Source: Flavobacteriales bacterium UBA952
GTDB taxonomy: Bacteria > Bacteroidota > Bacteroidia > Flavobacteriales_D > Crocinitomicaceae
Direction of reading: 5' to 3'
Assembly: GCA_905182495.1 (NCBI GenBank)
Contig: CAJJBU010000002.1
Coordinates: forward strand, 41,636 to 105,635
DNA: 64,000 nt
In this document: positions 37,523 through 45,665 of the stretch, one piece after another
Position numbering within the stretch: the stretch's first letter is position 1
How the letters are laid out: each line of letters starts with the position of its first letter
The notes under the pieces: model-generated
Database searches by the model: none
Seen by the model: the letters and a program-made list of their open reading frames with translations, nothing else
What the model was told of the DNA's origin: nothing
Translations under genes and position numbers: made by a program

Positions 37523-39982
37523 TTACAGATTAATCAATAAGCGAAGCATGTAGTTTCTTCCAGCCTGAGGGGAGTAGAAATTCTCTACCGTTCTTTGTCC
37601 TCCTGCTATATAGCCCCAAGTATATCCATTATTCTGGTATTTAGCATCTAAAATATTATTGCACTGCACTCCAAAAGTCATAGACTTAAAAATCACATTT
37701 TCAAGGGTGTAATTCAGACTAACATTTGAATAGGTGAAGGCATCAATTTTTCGATCTTGATTAGAGGTGTTGTCCAAAAACTGATCTCCGACATATTTGG
37801 TCATCCAATTCAATGCAAGACCATCTACTGGCCTGAAAGTAAAACCTAAATTACCAATCACATTGGGTGAAAAGGCCATATCTGTATCCTCATGCTGAAT
37901 CTGGGTTTGCTCATAGTTTGGGTCGTCATAATTGTCAACATATTCAGTGAAAGAAGCAATCTTATTTTGACTGTAGGTAAACCCTGCAGTGATGTCTATA
38001 TCCTGAACAGGACTTACAATGATTGCAAGCTCAATGCCCAATCTATAGCTATCCTCTACATTTATTCGTGTATAGGCACCCACATCATTTATTCGGCCTG
38101 TATTGATCAACTGATTGTTGTAATTCATGTAATAAATATTGGTTCGAATCTGAAATCTTGAAACTTCATAAGAATGCCCTAATTCCAAATCTCTTAAGGT
38201 CTCATGTTCGGGCCTACTTTGGGTTGAGCTTTCTCTAAAGTCCTTGCGTACGGGCTCTCTATTTCCAATTCCTGCACTTATGAATAGTCTATTTTTTGCA
38301 TTAAAAGCAAAAGAACCTCCTGCTTTAGGATTGATGAAGTGATACACCTCTTTTTGATCAATATCAATAAGATTTCCTGAAACATCGTCAAACCCACCAA
38401 AATTATAATCCACATATCGATATTGAACATCTGCATACAAGCTCCATTTGTTTTTTACGTAGTCCGTCTTAAAATAAGAGCTCAACTCAGATTTCTGTGC
38501 ATTGTTATCATAGTAACGGTCATATATTTCACTTTCTGACGCGTATCTTGCCCAAACAAGCTCACCATAATGCTGTCCTATATACGTGTTTGCCGCACCA
38601 CCAAGCTGAAAGCTTAAATCTGAATTCACTTTATGTGAGAGCGAATACACGGCGCCCACGAAATCATTATCTAACCATCTGCGACGAATCAAATCCGAAC
38701 TAGTAACAGTATCAGCACCTACAATTACTTGGTTTATCCCATAATCAGAGAGGTTCTGACCGTATTTGTATTGTTCGTAATAACCTCTTCCTTTCGTATA
38801 GTGACCAGCAATATTAAGGGTCGTTTTGGGAGAGAAGGTATGTGTAAAATGTAGTTGGTAATTGTCTTGCTGGTAGTTGTCTACCTCATCTTGATACGTA
38901 TAATAGTTATAGGTTCTTCCAGCATTAAGAAGGTTCGTTCGTTCTGCATCTGAAAGATAGTTTCTGTCCGCATAAGCATTCATCTCCGCCTCATCTTCAT
39001 TAATGACACTTTCAGGGGTTCCATACCAAGACTGATAGGTGCGTTCTTTTCCACTAAATGCAACTGCCTTTATCAATGATCTTTTACCGACATAAGCCCC
39101 CGACAAATAAAAAGATTTAAGATTCGAGTTCGCTCGATCTATGAAACCATCACTTAAAACACGTGAAAGACGCACATCCATTGCAAATTTACCATCGATC
39201 AATCCGGTGCCAGCGCGTACCGAACTCTTCCATGTATTGAAGCTTCCCACTACATTATCTATCGTTCCATAGGCATTCTCAGCAATATTATCTGTCTTAA
39301 TATTTACACTCGCACCAAAAGAAGCAGCTCCATTTGTAGAGGTCCCCACCCCTCTTTGAACCTGAATATTGTCAACAGATCCAACCAAGTCAGGCATGTT
39401 AACCCACCAAACCCCGTGTGACTCTGGGTCATTTACAGGAATCCCATTGATGGTTACATTTATGCGCTCTGCATCTACGCCGCGAATTCGCATCCCCGTA
39501 TATCCAATTCCTGCTCCAGCATCTGAGGTTGTCACAACAGAAGGCATGGTATTTAATAAAACAGGAAGGTCTTGACCGAAGTTTTTTTGCTCTAAATCAT
39601 CTTTTTTACTGATTTCAGTGGCAGAGGTAGGACATATTTGAGGCCTCGTAGCATCGACATGTACCGTTTCTAGATTTTGAACCTGTTTATACAATTGAAT
39701 TTTCAAGTCGGTTAAAGATCCATCCTTCTTAAGACCCACTTGCTGCTCAGCATAACCTATGGCGCGCACAATTAAGGACCGTGTTTGCGCAGGAATTTTT
39801 TCAATCATAAATTGCCCATACCGATTACTAACGGTTCCGATTTGAGATTGATCCACACGGATTTTAGCATAAGGAATAGCTTTTCCATCCTCCGATATCA
39901 CAACACCAGAAAGGGTTTTTTGGGAAAAAAGAAATTGAAAAAAGATAGAAAAAGTTAATGTTAAAAATACGCCTGTTTTCAT
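37523..39982 (-). CDS. TonB-dependent outer-membrane receptor, probably for thiamin
   Basis: 819 residues. A signal peptide (residues 1-20) is followed by a carboxypeptidase-D regulatory-like domain (residues ~22-105, LSGVVISEDGKAIPYAKIRV). The plug has VDATRPQICPTSATEIS, LPVLLNTMPSVVTTSDAGAG, GVDAERINVTINGIPVNDPE and VQRGVGTSTNGAASFGASVN. The 22-stranded barrel ends at YSPQAGRNYMLRLLINL. The substrate is inferred from the TPP riboswitch 54 bases upstream: related receptors controlled by THI elements in Bacteroidota are thiamin transporters. No pnuT or thiamin-pyrophosphokinase gene lies beside it. Confidence 0.92.
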   Translation of the reverse strand: MKTGVFLTLTFSIFFQFLFSQKTLSGVVISEDGKAIPYAKIRVDQSQIGTVSNRYGQFMIEKIPAQTRSLIVRAIGYAEQQVGLKKDGSLTDLKIQLYKQVQNLETVHVDATRPQICPTSATEISKKDDLEQKNFGQDLPVLLNTMPSVVTTSDAGAGIGYTGMRIRGVDAERINVTINGIPVNDPESHGVWWVNMPDLVGSVDNIQVQRGVGTSTNGAASFGASVNIKTDNIAENAYGTIDNVVGSFNTWKSSVRAGTGLIDGKFAMDVRLSRVLSDGFIDRANSNLKSFYLSGAYVGKRSLIKAVAFSGKERTYQSWYGTPESVINEDEAEMNAYADRNYLSDAERTNLLNAGRTYNYYTYQDEVDNYQQDNYQLHFTHTFSPKTTLNIAGHYTKGRGYYEQYKYGQNLSDYGINQVIVGADTVTSSDLIRRRWLDNDFVGAVYSLSHKVNSDLSFQLGGAANTYIGQHYGELVWARYASESEIYDRYYDNNAQKSELSSYFKTDYVKNKWSLYADVQYRYVDYNFGGFDDVSGNLIDIDQKEVYHFINPKAGGSFAFNAKNRLFISAGIGNREPVRKDFRESSTQSRPEHETLRDLELGHSYEVSRFQIRTNIYYMNYNNQLINTGRINDVGAYTRINVEDSYRLGIELAIIVSPVQDIDITAGFTYSQNKIASFTEYVDNYDDPNYEQTQIQHEDTDMAFSPNVIGNLGFTFRPVDGLALNWMTKYVGDQFLDNTSNQDRKIDAFTYSNVSLNYTLENVIFKSMTFGVQCNNILDAKYQNNGYTWGYIAGGQRTVENFYSPQAGRNYMLRLLINL

Positions 39983-40035
39983 TTTTTAAAAAAATTAAAC
40001 AAGAACAAGGGGCCAATTCCTATTGATGATCTATT

Positions 40036-40126
40036 AATTAGCTCAGTCATCTTCCCTGCGCAGGCATTATCCTAATCAGGTTCAATGGGTATAATCTCAG
40101 CCTTTCGGCACCCCTTAGAGACGTGA
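40036..40126 (-). promoter_or_regulatory. TPP riboswitch (THI element)
   Basis: Read on the minus strand it contains GGGGTGCC, the pyrimidine-sensing CTGAGAT, then ACCC, ACCTGAT and GGATAATGCC, the conserved core of the TPP aptamer, closed by GTC near 40126 and GAC near 40039. It lies in the leader of the TonB-dependent receptor with the ATG about 54 bases after its end. When TPP is abundant the receptor should be repressed. It is a very recognisable element. Confidence 0.93.
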
Positions 40127-40147
40127 CAAAATTAATTATTTTTTAGT

Positions 40148-40423
40148 ATGGAAATGACAAATTCTAAAAATATCCTTAAATTAAGGTTTATGGAATGGGA
40201 ACAAAAAGACGGAAAGCTTAGCAAAGAATTTGAATGTCACGACTTTAACCAGGCTGTCATAAGACTAAAACAAATTGCACAAATTGCTGAACACATGAAT
40301 CATCATCCCGATTTAAAAATACATGCTTATAAAAAATTGTTGGTGGAAATATACACACACGAAAGCCAGACCATAACGGAAAAGGACTTTGACCTATCAA
40401 GACGAATAGATCAACTATTTTGA
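40148..40423 (+). CDS. Pterin-4a-carbinolamine dehydratase family protein
   Basis: 91 residues, normal for the family. The active-site pattern is IAEHMNHHPDLKIHAY (Glu-x3-His-His-Pro), which fits the PCD signature, followed by YTHES and later the conserved Asp. It dehydrates 4a-hydroxytetrahydropterin, recycling the cofactor of aromatic amino-acid hydroxylases; bacterial members may have other roles. No phenylalanine hydroxylase is nearby. It overlaps the convergent next gene by nine bases. Confidence 0.92.
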   Translation: MEMTNSKNILKLRFMEWEQKDGKLSKEFECHDFNQAVIRLKQIAQIAEHMNHHPDLKIHAYKKLLVEIYTHESQTITEKDFDLSRRIDQLF

Positions 40424-41110
40424 ATTTTTATAAGCCTTAACCCCCATCCAGTGTAAAAGAATCGTGAAAAGCAGCAACAAATGTGAAATATCATTTCTAT
40501 CAAACCATGGAACGATTCCAATCTTCAGAGATTGAACAACTGCGCCCGGGATTAGAATAAAGATACTTAAGAAGAAATAATTAAATGAAGGGCTAATCTT
40601 ATTGATAAAGACTCTAGCCAAATACCCCAAACAAAAAGTAAATCCAATAGCAGTACCAATAGATGGAATAGCAAGTCCTATTTGTGGGTTTGTCTCCAGG
40701 TCTAGAAATGAAAAGACCAAAATTTCTAAAGCCAAAAGCAAGAACAATTTAAGTTTCGTAAGCAGAATGAAAAAGGACTGCATGCGACTTTCATAAAGAC
40801 TGAGCATAGCACGTTCCATAAAATAGATGGAAACAATGGAGAAACACCAACCCGCATACTTTCCCGTTATTCCCCAATAATTAAAGAAAACGTGGCCCAA
40901 TCCTCCAAGACCAAAACTAAAACCAAAGATGATAAAAAAGAGCATCCAATACTTGAAGAATGGCTCCGACTGATTTAGGCGATGAACTTTTAGCGCAAGA
41001 CCAATTCCGAATAAAAATAAGATTGAATTTCCGATCAAACTATTTGGTTCCAAAAGGTCTAGGCCAAATAAAGTAAAGTCTATTTTTTCAAAGTCCGTAC
41101 CAATTCTCAT
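40415..41110 (-). CDS. Integral membrane protein of unknown function (DUF6962-like)
   Basis: 231 residues with seven to eight hydrophobic helices: LIGNSILFLFGIGLAL, YWMLFFIIFGFSFGLGGLGH, KLFLLLALEILVFSFL, FLSIFILIPGAVVQSL and a last ILLHWMGVKAY. A His near HVFFNYWG and an H-x-W-x-x-x-K near the C-terminus could bind metal. I do not recognise a function. Its start overlaps the stop of the SDR gene by four bases, so it is the last gene of a four-gene minus-strand operon. Confidence 0.65.
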   Translation of the reverse strand: MRIGTDFEKIDFTLFGLDLLEPNSLIGNSILFLFGIGLALKVHRLNQSEPFFKYWMLFFIIFGFSFGLGGLGHVFFNYWGITGKYAGWCFSIVSIYFMERAMLSLYESRMQSFFILLTKLKLFLLLALEILVFSFLDLETNPQIGLAIPSIGTAIGFTFCLGYLARVFINKISPSFNYFFLSIFILIPGAVVQSLKIGIVPWFDRNDISHLLLLFTILLHWMGVKAYKNSK

Positions 41111-41910
41111 TTGCTTCTTTCTTTAAACTTACTACTTGCTCTGATGATCAATCGTTCTACCAAGTACGGGAATCTGGGTTGTAGAAAAGCATTCAGCACA
41201 CCTACTGTAGAAAGGGTAGTGATAAATTTTCTTTTTTTAATATTACGCAAAACTTTGCCCGCTACATAGGCTATTGATTGTGCTTTTTTACCAGACCGGT
41301 CATCTAAAACAATTGGAGAGCCATCGGCAGATATAGACTCCTTATTATGTTCTATCTCTGTAATGCCAACATAGATCAGACCAACATGTATTTTTGATTT
41401 ATACTCTTCAATCCTTATCGATTCAGCCAAAGAACGTAAAGCCATTTTTGAGGCACAGTATGGGGCTAATCCGGGCAATCCGCGAATCCCAGCAACACTC
41501 GATATAAAGACAACACTACCTTGCGTTTCCCTAAGATATTTTAAGGCATAAATGGTTGGGATAACAGATCCTATAAAATTACTTTTCATGACATTTTCAA
41601 ATACCAAGGGCTCGCAATCGGATACATTCCCCCGACTTGATACACCCACGTTATTTATCAAAATATCGAGACGTCCATATTGCTTAATCGCAAAATCTAC
41701 TAGCTTTTTAGAATCAATGGAATTCGTCACATCGCAACAATAATAGTCAACACAATTCGAGACTTCCATTAAATCCGCTTTCGCTTTTTTAAGCCGCGTC
41801 TCGTCTCTTCCATTTAAAATAACTTTAGCTCCAGCCTCCAGTAGTTCTTTAGCAATTCCTTTACCTATTCCTCTACTCGATCCTGTTATAATAGCTACTT
41901 TCCCATTCAT
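41107..41910 (-). CDS. Short-chain dehydrogenase/reductase
   Basis: 267 residues, classical SDR. The cofactor loop is GSSRGIGKGIAKELLEAGAK, then LILNGRDETRLKK-like sequence; DILINNVGVSSRG is the NNAG variant, VVFISSVAG carries the catalytic Ser, and YCASKMALRS the Tyr-x3-Lys pair. The Arg in the position after strand 2 (NGRDE) favours NADP(H). The substrate is unknown; a basic C-terminus (RLIIRASSKFKERSK) may associate with the membrane. It overlaps both neighbours by four bases. Confidence 0.93.
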   Translation of the reverse strand: MNGKVAIITGSSRGIGKGIAKELLEAGAKVILNGRDETRLKKAKADLMEVSNCVDYYCCDVTNSIDSKKLVDFAIKQYGRLDILINNVGVSSRGNVSDCEPLVFENVMKSNFIGSVIPTIYALKYLRETQGSVVFISSVAGIRGLPGLAPYCASKMALRSLAESIRIEEYKSKIHVGLIYVGITEIEHNKESISADGSPIVLDDRSGKKAQSIAYVAGKVLRNIKKRKFITTLSTVGVLNAFLQPRFPYLVERLIIRASSKFKERSK

Positions 41911-42653
41911 GATTTATGATAATTGGTCTCCGGGTTATGTTTTAAAGCCGTAAAAGTATTTGTCCATGCCATCGCTACATGAACGAAAAATGCAATCCAA
42001 ATTGTCCCTGAAGAAAGAGTCAATAAACACAATACCAACCCTAAAGGGATAGCTCCAATCGTTTCATCTAATCCTTTTGGAATATGTGTTGCAGAATACA
42101 ATGCGATATTCACCGCTATTGCTGGCCAAACTCCTAAAGGCTCAATTAAAGGGAATAAGAGGACTCCTCTAAATAAAAACTCATATCCAAATAAGTACAA
42201 GAACCAACCTAAAGCGTTCATATAGACCATTTTTCTTGTCCAAACTTTTGAACGAATCTGCGGGTAATTCACCAAATTCTTAGCCTTTTTAGCACTAAAA
42301 TTGACTAAGGGAATCAGGAGCGCAGAAAGGCCTATTATCCATGCTAATGAATACATTGTAGTCTCTGGAATATAGGTCAATCCATACTCGGTAAGAGAAA
42401 AATCCTCAAGAAAAATCAAGCAGATGCATATGGGAAGAACTCCCATGCTTACAAAACCAAAAATCTTCGTAAAAAAGATATGCTTAAAAGACGCCTGGTC
42501 AAAAGAATACTTATTATAGAATCGTGTTTTAATCGTTGGTGAACTTGCGGTAAACCAATAAATAATAAAAAAAACTAAAGCAAGTATAATTGGCAAAAAA
42601 GAAACTAAGTCTCCGCTTTTCCAAGAAAGGTCAACATCTAATGAATGAAACAT
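41907..42653 (-). CDS. CPBP-family intramembrane glutamic endopeptidase
   Basis: 248 residues, about seven helices. CPBP motifs are visible: the catalytic Glu in YEFLFRGVLLFPL (motif 1, variant with a single Glu), ALYSATHIPKG (motif 2 with His), and FVHVAMAWTN (motif 3, His then Asn). Family members cleave within membranes (Rce1/abortive-infection-like). The substrate is unknown. It sits between an SDR and an NAD-dependent epimerase, four-base overlap with the SDR gene. Confidence 0.85.
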   Translation of the reverse strand: MFHSLDVDLSWKSGDLVSFLPIILALVFFIIYWFTASSPTIKTRFYNKYSFDQASFKHIFFTKIFGFVSMGVLPICICLIFLEDFSLTEYGLTYIPETTMYSLAWIIGLSALLIPLVNFSAKKAKNLVNYPQIRSKVWTRKMVYMNALGWFLYLFGYEFLFRGVLLFPLIEPLGVWPAIAVNIALYSATHIPKGLDETIGAIPLGLVLCLLTLSSGTIWIAFFVHVAMAWTNTFTALKHNPETNYHKS

Positions 42654-42658
42654 GTAAG

Positions 42659-43651
42659 TTATTTTTTGGTTAAATAATTATTCTCGATAAACCAATCATA
42701 ACAATCAATAATGGCATGTTCAATGGGGGTTTGTGGCATATCCAATTCTTCAATTGCCTTTTTGCAGGAGTAAAAATGATTTTCAGTTGACAAAATAGCC
42801 AATTCATGTGTGATTTTCGGGTAAAACTTAAAGATACCTGCGAAAATAGAAGAGCCCTTACCATATGTTCGAATGACGTTTTTTGAAAGCTTCAATTTTG
42901 GAGGCTTAACATCCATACATTTTGCGATTTTGACAAATGCTTCTTTATAGGATAGGTTCTCGTTTCCTAGAATATAGCAATTTCCTTTTTCTCCTTTCGT
43001 GATTGCATTTGAAATTGCAACCGCAACATCCTTTACAGAAACGAAGTTTTTTCCTCCAGGGGAATAACCAGGTACTTTTTGATTATAGACCGCACGAATC
43101 ATTTCTCCAGAAGAGGGTCGAGAATCATAAGGTCCAATCATAAATGTTGGGTTTACAACCACCGCATTTAATCCTTCCTTTTCAACTTTCTCTAGGACCA
43201 AAAGCTGCGCTTTGTATTTTGAGTCCATATAATCCAAACCATAATGTCCTGCAGCATACTCATTCATTTCATTGCCAGGGACTTCTTTATCTCCAGAACG
43301 AAACGAATTTGCTGTACCGACATATATTAATCGTTTAACCTTGTTTTTTTGACAGGCTACGATTACATTTTCTGTGCCACCAATATTGACTCTATTCACC
43401 ATCTCCGTCCTTGGAGGGTACATGTTCGTGCTTGCAGCACAATGGATCACAACATCAATTCCTATTGTTGCATGAATAAGATCTTCTGCATTAAGAATAT
43501 TCCCAGCAACCCTATTAATTTTTAAGTCAGAAATCGTTGGGGATTTTTGTCCATTCTCAGTGAAAGCAAACACTTCATATTCGCGATGAATGAGTTCTCG
43601 CACTAAATTACTTCCCAATAGACCATCTGGTCCAGTAACCAGTATTTTCAT
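42659..43651 (-). CDS. NAD-dependent epimerase/dehydratase family protein
   Basis: 330 residues, extended SDR. Nucleotide-binding GPDGLLGSNLVREL at the N-terminus, DVVIHCAASTNMYPP, VGTANSFRSG, and the active-site YMDSKYKAQLL (Tyr-x3-Lys). The C-terminal part has VKDVAVAISNAITKGEKG and YILGNENLSYKE. It resembles dihydroflavonol-4-reductase-like and hopanoid- or sterol-associated reductases. It is the first gene of the four-gene operon; the substrate is unknown. Confidence 0.9.
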   Translation of the reverse strand: MKILVTGPDGLLGSNLVRELIHREYEVFAFTENGQKSPTISDLKINRVAGNILNAEDLIHATIGIDVVIHCAASTNMYPPRTEMVNRVNIGGTENVIVACQKNKVKRLIYVGTANSFRSGDKEVPGNEMNEYAAGHYGLDYMDSKYKAQLLVLEKVEKEGLNAVVVNPTFMIGPYDSRPSSGEMIRAVYNQKVPGYSPGGKNFVSVKDVAVAISNAITKGEKGNCYILGNENLSYKEAFVKIAKCMDVKPPKLKLSKNVIRTYGKGSSIFAGIFKFYPKITHELAILSTENHFYSCKKAIEELDMPQTPIEHAIIDCYDWFIENNYLTKK

Positions 43652-43739
43652 AAATAATCATCTTGCTATCTACTTTGACATCTATTGAAATCCAAGTAAA
43701 TTATTCAATCGCAAAATTAATCACTTATTTTAGATTAGA

Positions 43740-44933
43740 TTATAGAGTTCGGGTCAATGTTGTTTTCTTTTTAGTAACATTAAAACCTACATTGATTCCA
43801 GCTAATCCACCCTTCCCTCTTGAAGAATAAAAAACATTTACTGGAATATTCAGGGAACCTGCTCTAAAAGTACGTCCGAAAGCCATGACAAACATGAAGG
43901 CGCCTTTGACCTCCTCCGCTCTAAAGTCAAGAGTCTCCTCCATAGCATCGACCACATCTGTATACTCTTGGGCCTCCATGTGAGCCTGAATAGATTCATT
44001 ATATGAGATTGTTGAAGTCTCAGAATCCCATTCATGCTGAGAAATCCAATCCCCTTCCCACTCACTATTGGTTGTATAAACATCATCAATAAATGTTCCC
44101 GTAGATGTCTTGCTCAATGTAAATCCTGGTCCAAAAGCAAATTCCCATCCCGCTTTACCAAATCGAAAACCATTTAGAATGGATAACGTAGGTATAAACT
44201 TCCCTTGTTCTAAGCCATTTACATTAAGTATAAACTCAGCCAAAGCAGAAAAATTATCTGTTCCTACGTATTGTGCCTCTAACTGGTAACCGATCATACT
44301 CACGGCAGGAAAAATATCTAATCCACCCTGTTTGCTTGAACGATTTGCATATTCATAGAAAGAACCTGTCATTATGCCCACTCCAACACGCGGTCCTGAA
44401 TTACTTACTTTTCCTACATTGGATTTAGTAATAATCTCATTATCGAATTTCAAACGATCTACCAGCTCTTTGTCAACAACAACACCCATCATGTCTTTTA
44501 AAACAAGCTCTGTCATGCGCTGAAGTTCCTTCTCTTGATTCATGAACTCACCCAATCCTGATTTATAAATAGCGTTGTTTTTAACATCTATCATTTTCAA
44601 TGAGATGACTATTTTATTGGCGAGTAAATCAAAACTACCCGTAATCATATAATTGGTTCCTAATTTTGTTCCAAATTCCACTAGGCATGATTTGCTCAAG
44701 CATTTATTGCGATAAGACGAATCTTGGCTGTAAACTTCCTCCATATCAAAAGCATCATAAATAGAGTATTGTTTGAGCTTACTTAGCTCTAATCGCAATA
44801 TTTTAGCACAAATAGATGGTGTCGCATACAATCCTTCGACATTTGGATTTGCAACAGCAATGGAAGTATTCCCTTGAGCATTCACAACATGAACACTGGC
44901 AAGCATTAAGATAATAAGAAGCGTTTTTTTCAT
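43740..44933 (-). CDS. Secreted protein of unknown function
   Basis: 397 residues. Signal peptide MKKTLLIILMLASVHVVNAQ. Residues ~25-160 have the pattern of a periplasmic assembly protein (AVANPNVEGLYATPSICAKI, FGTKLGTNYMITGSFDLLAN, VISLKMIDVKNNAIYKSGLG), similar to the CsgG/TolB-N type fold that appears in many Bacteroidota secreted proteins. The C-terminal half is barrel-like, with VGVGIMTGSFYEY and GFRFGKAGWEFAFGPGFTLS, ending IPVNVFYSSRGKGGLAGINVGFNV. The fold reading is inference. It lies 20 bases after the next gene on the same strand. Confidence 0.7.
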   Translation of the reverse strand: MKKTLLIILMLASVHVVNAQGNTSIAVANPNVEGLYATPSICAKILRLELSKLKQYSIYDAFDMEEVYSQDSSYRNKCLSKSCLVEFGTKLGTNYMITGSFDLLANKIVISLKMIDVKNNAIYKSGLGEFMNQEKELQRMTELVLKDMMGVVVDKELVDRLKFDNEIITKSNVGKVSNSGPRVGVGIMTGSFYEYANRSSKQGGLDIFPAVSMIGYQLEAQYVGTDNFSALAEFILNVNGLEQGKFIPTLSILNGFRFGKAGWEFAFGPGFTLSKTSTGTFIDDVYTTNSEWEGDWISQHEWDSETSTISYNESIQAHMEAQEYTDVVDAMEETLDFRAEEVKGAFMFVMAFGRTFRAGSLNIPVNVFYSSRGKGGLAGINVGFNVTKKKTTLTRTL

Positions 44934-44953
44934 TTTATTTAGTTTTAATTTAA

Positions 44954-45454
44954 TTAGTTAAAAATAATCGCAAGGGCAACAATCTGACCGAGAAGACCAA
45001 TACCCATACCAACACCAGTATTGCGCCATCTTTTACGATTCATCCCCTTTCTAACACCGTTCAATTCTTGTGGATTGGCATCAGGATATTTCTTTAAATA
45101 TTTTTTCTTTAACTGCTCCTCTTTTTTAAATAGGGGTGCAGCGGTAAATAATGGCATGAGTGGAATGGTTATTATTCCCAAAGCAGGTATCGCACCAATA
45201 ATTGCAGGGGCAACGACTCCCCCCGGAGCAATGTACGCGTCAAAACCAAATTGAATAGGATTTCTAACTTGTATATTTGATGGCGAGTTTTGAACATTCG
45301 GCGAATCATTAGTCTCGGCAGATGCGTTTGTAGTAACTGGCGTAACAGTGCCCCACGGGTTCTCAGTTGTTCTAGATTGATTCCACGGGTTTACCTGTTC
45401 CATGGAACTAAAGCCAAGTAAAAAGGTTGAAAGAAATAAAAAGAGCAGTTTCAT
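44954..45454 (-). CDS. Small secreted/membrane protein of unknown function
   Basis: 166 residues from the ATG at 45454. Signal-like LFLFLSTFLLGFSSM, then a Ser/Thr/Pro/Asn-rich region with two WG-containing repeats (NPWNQSRTTENPWGTVTP), two hydrophobic stretches (GGVVAPAIIGAIPALGIITI and GIGLLGQIVALAIIF) separated by a Lys-rich segment. An in-frame ATG at 45505 exists, but TATCTTTG at 45461-45468 lies six bases before 45454, favouring the shorter start. Probably co-transcribed with the gene at 43740. Confidence 0.6.
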   Translation of the reverse strand: MKLLFLFLSTFLLGFSSMEQVNPWNQSRTTENPWGTVTPVTTNASAETNDSPNVQNSPSNIQVRNPIQFGFDAYIAPGGVVAPAIIGAIPALGIITIPLMPLFTAAPLFKKEEQLKKKYLKKYPDANPQELNGVRKGMNRKRWRNTGVGMGIGLLGQIVALAIIFN

Positions 45455-45460
45455 ACAAAA

Positions 45461-45468
45461 CAAAGATA
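45461..45468 (-). promoter_or_regulatory. Bacteroidota -7 promoter element
   Basis: On the minus strand TATCTTTG, exact TAnnTTTG, six bases before the ATG at 45454; a TTG lies about 18 bases upstream of it. It fits a near-leaderless transcript for the two-gene unit 45454-43740. Confidence 0.55.
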
Positions 45469-45665
45469 GAGATATTAAAGTGAACCAAGATATATAACTT
45501 AACATTAAAAAGGACTTTAAATATCACCTTTATATTTAATAAACCATTGTTATATAACATATTATAATATAAATAACAGATATTTAAAACGAATATTAAA
45601 GCACCCTATTTCAGACCATATTATTACCTTTATACTAATTTACACAGCGGCTAATCAAACGAATT

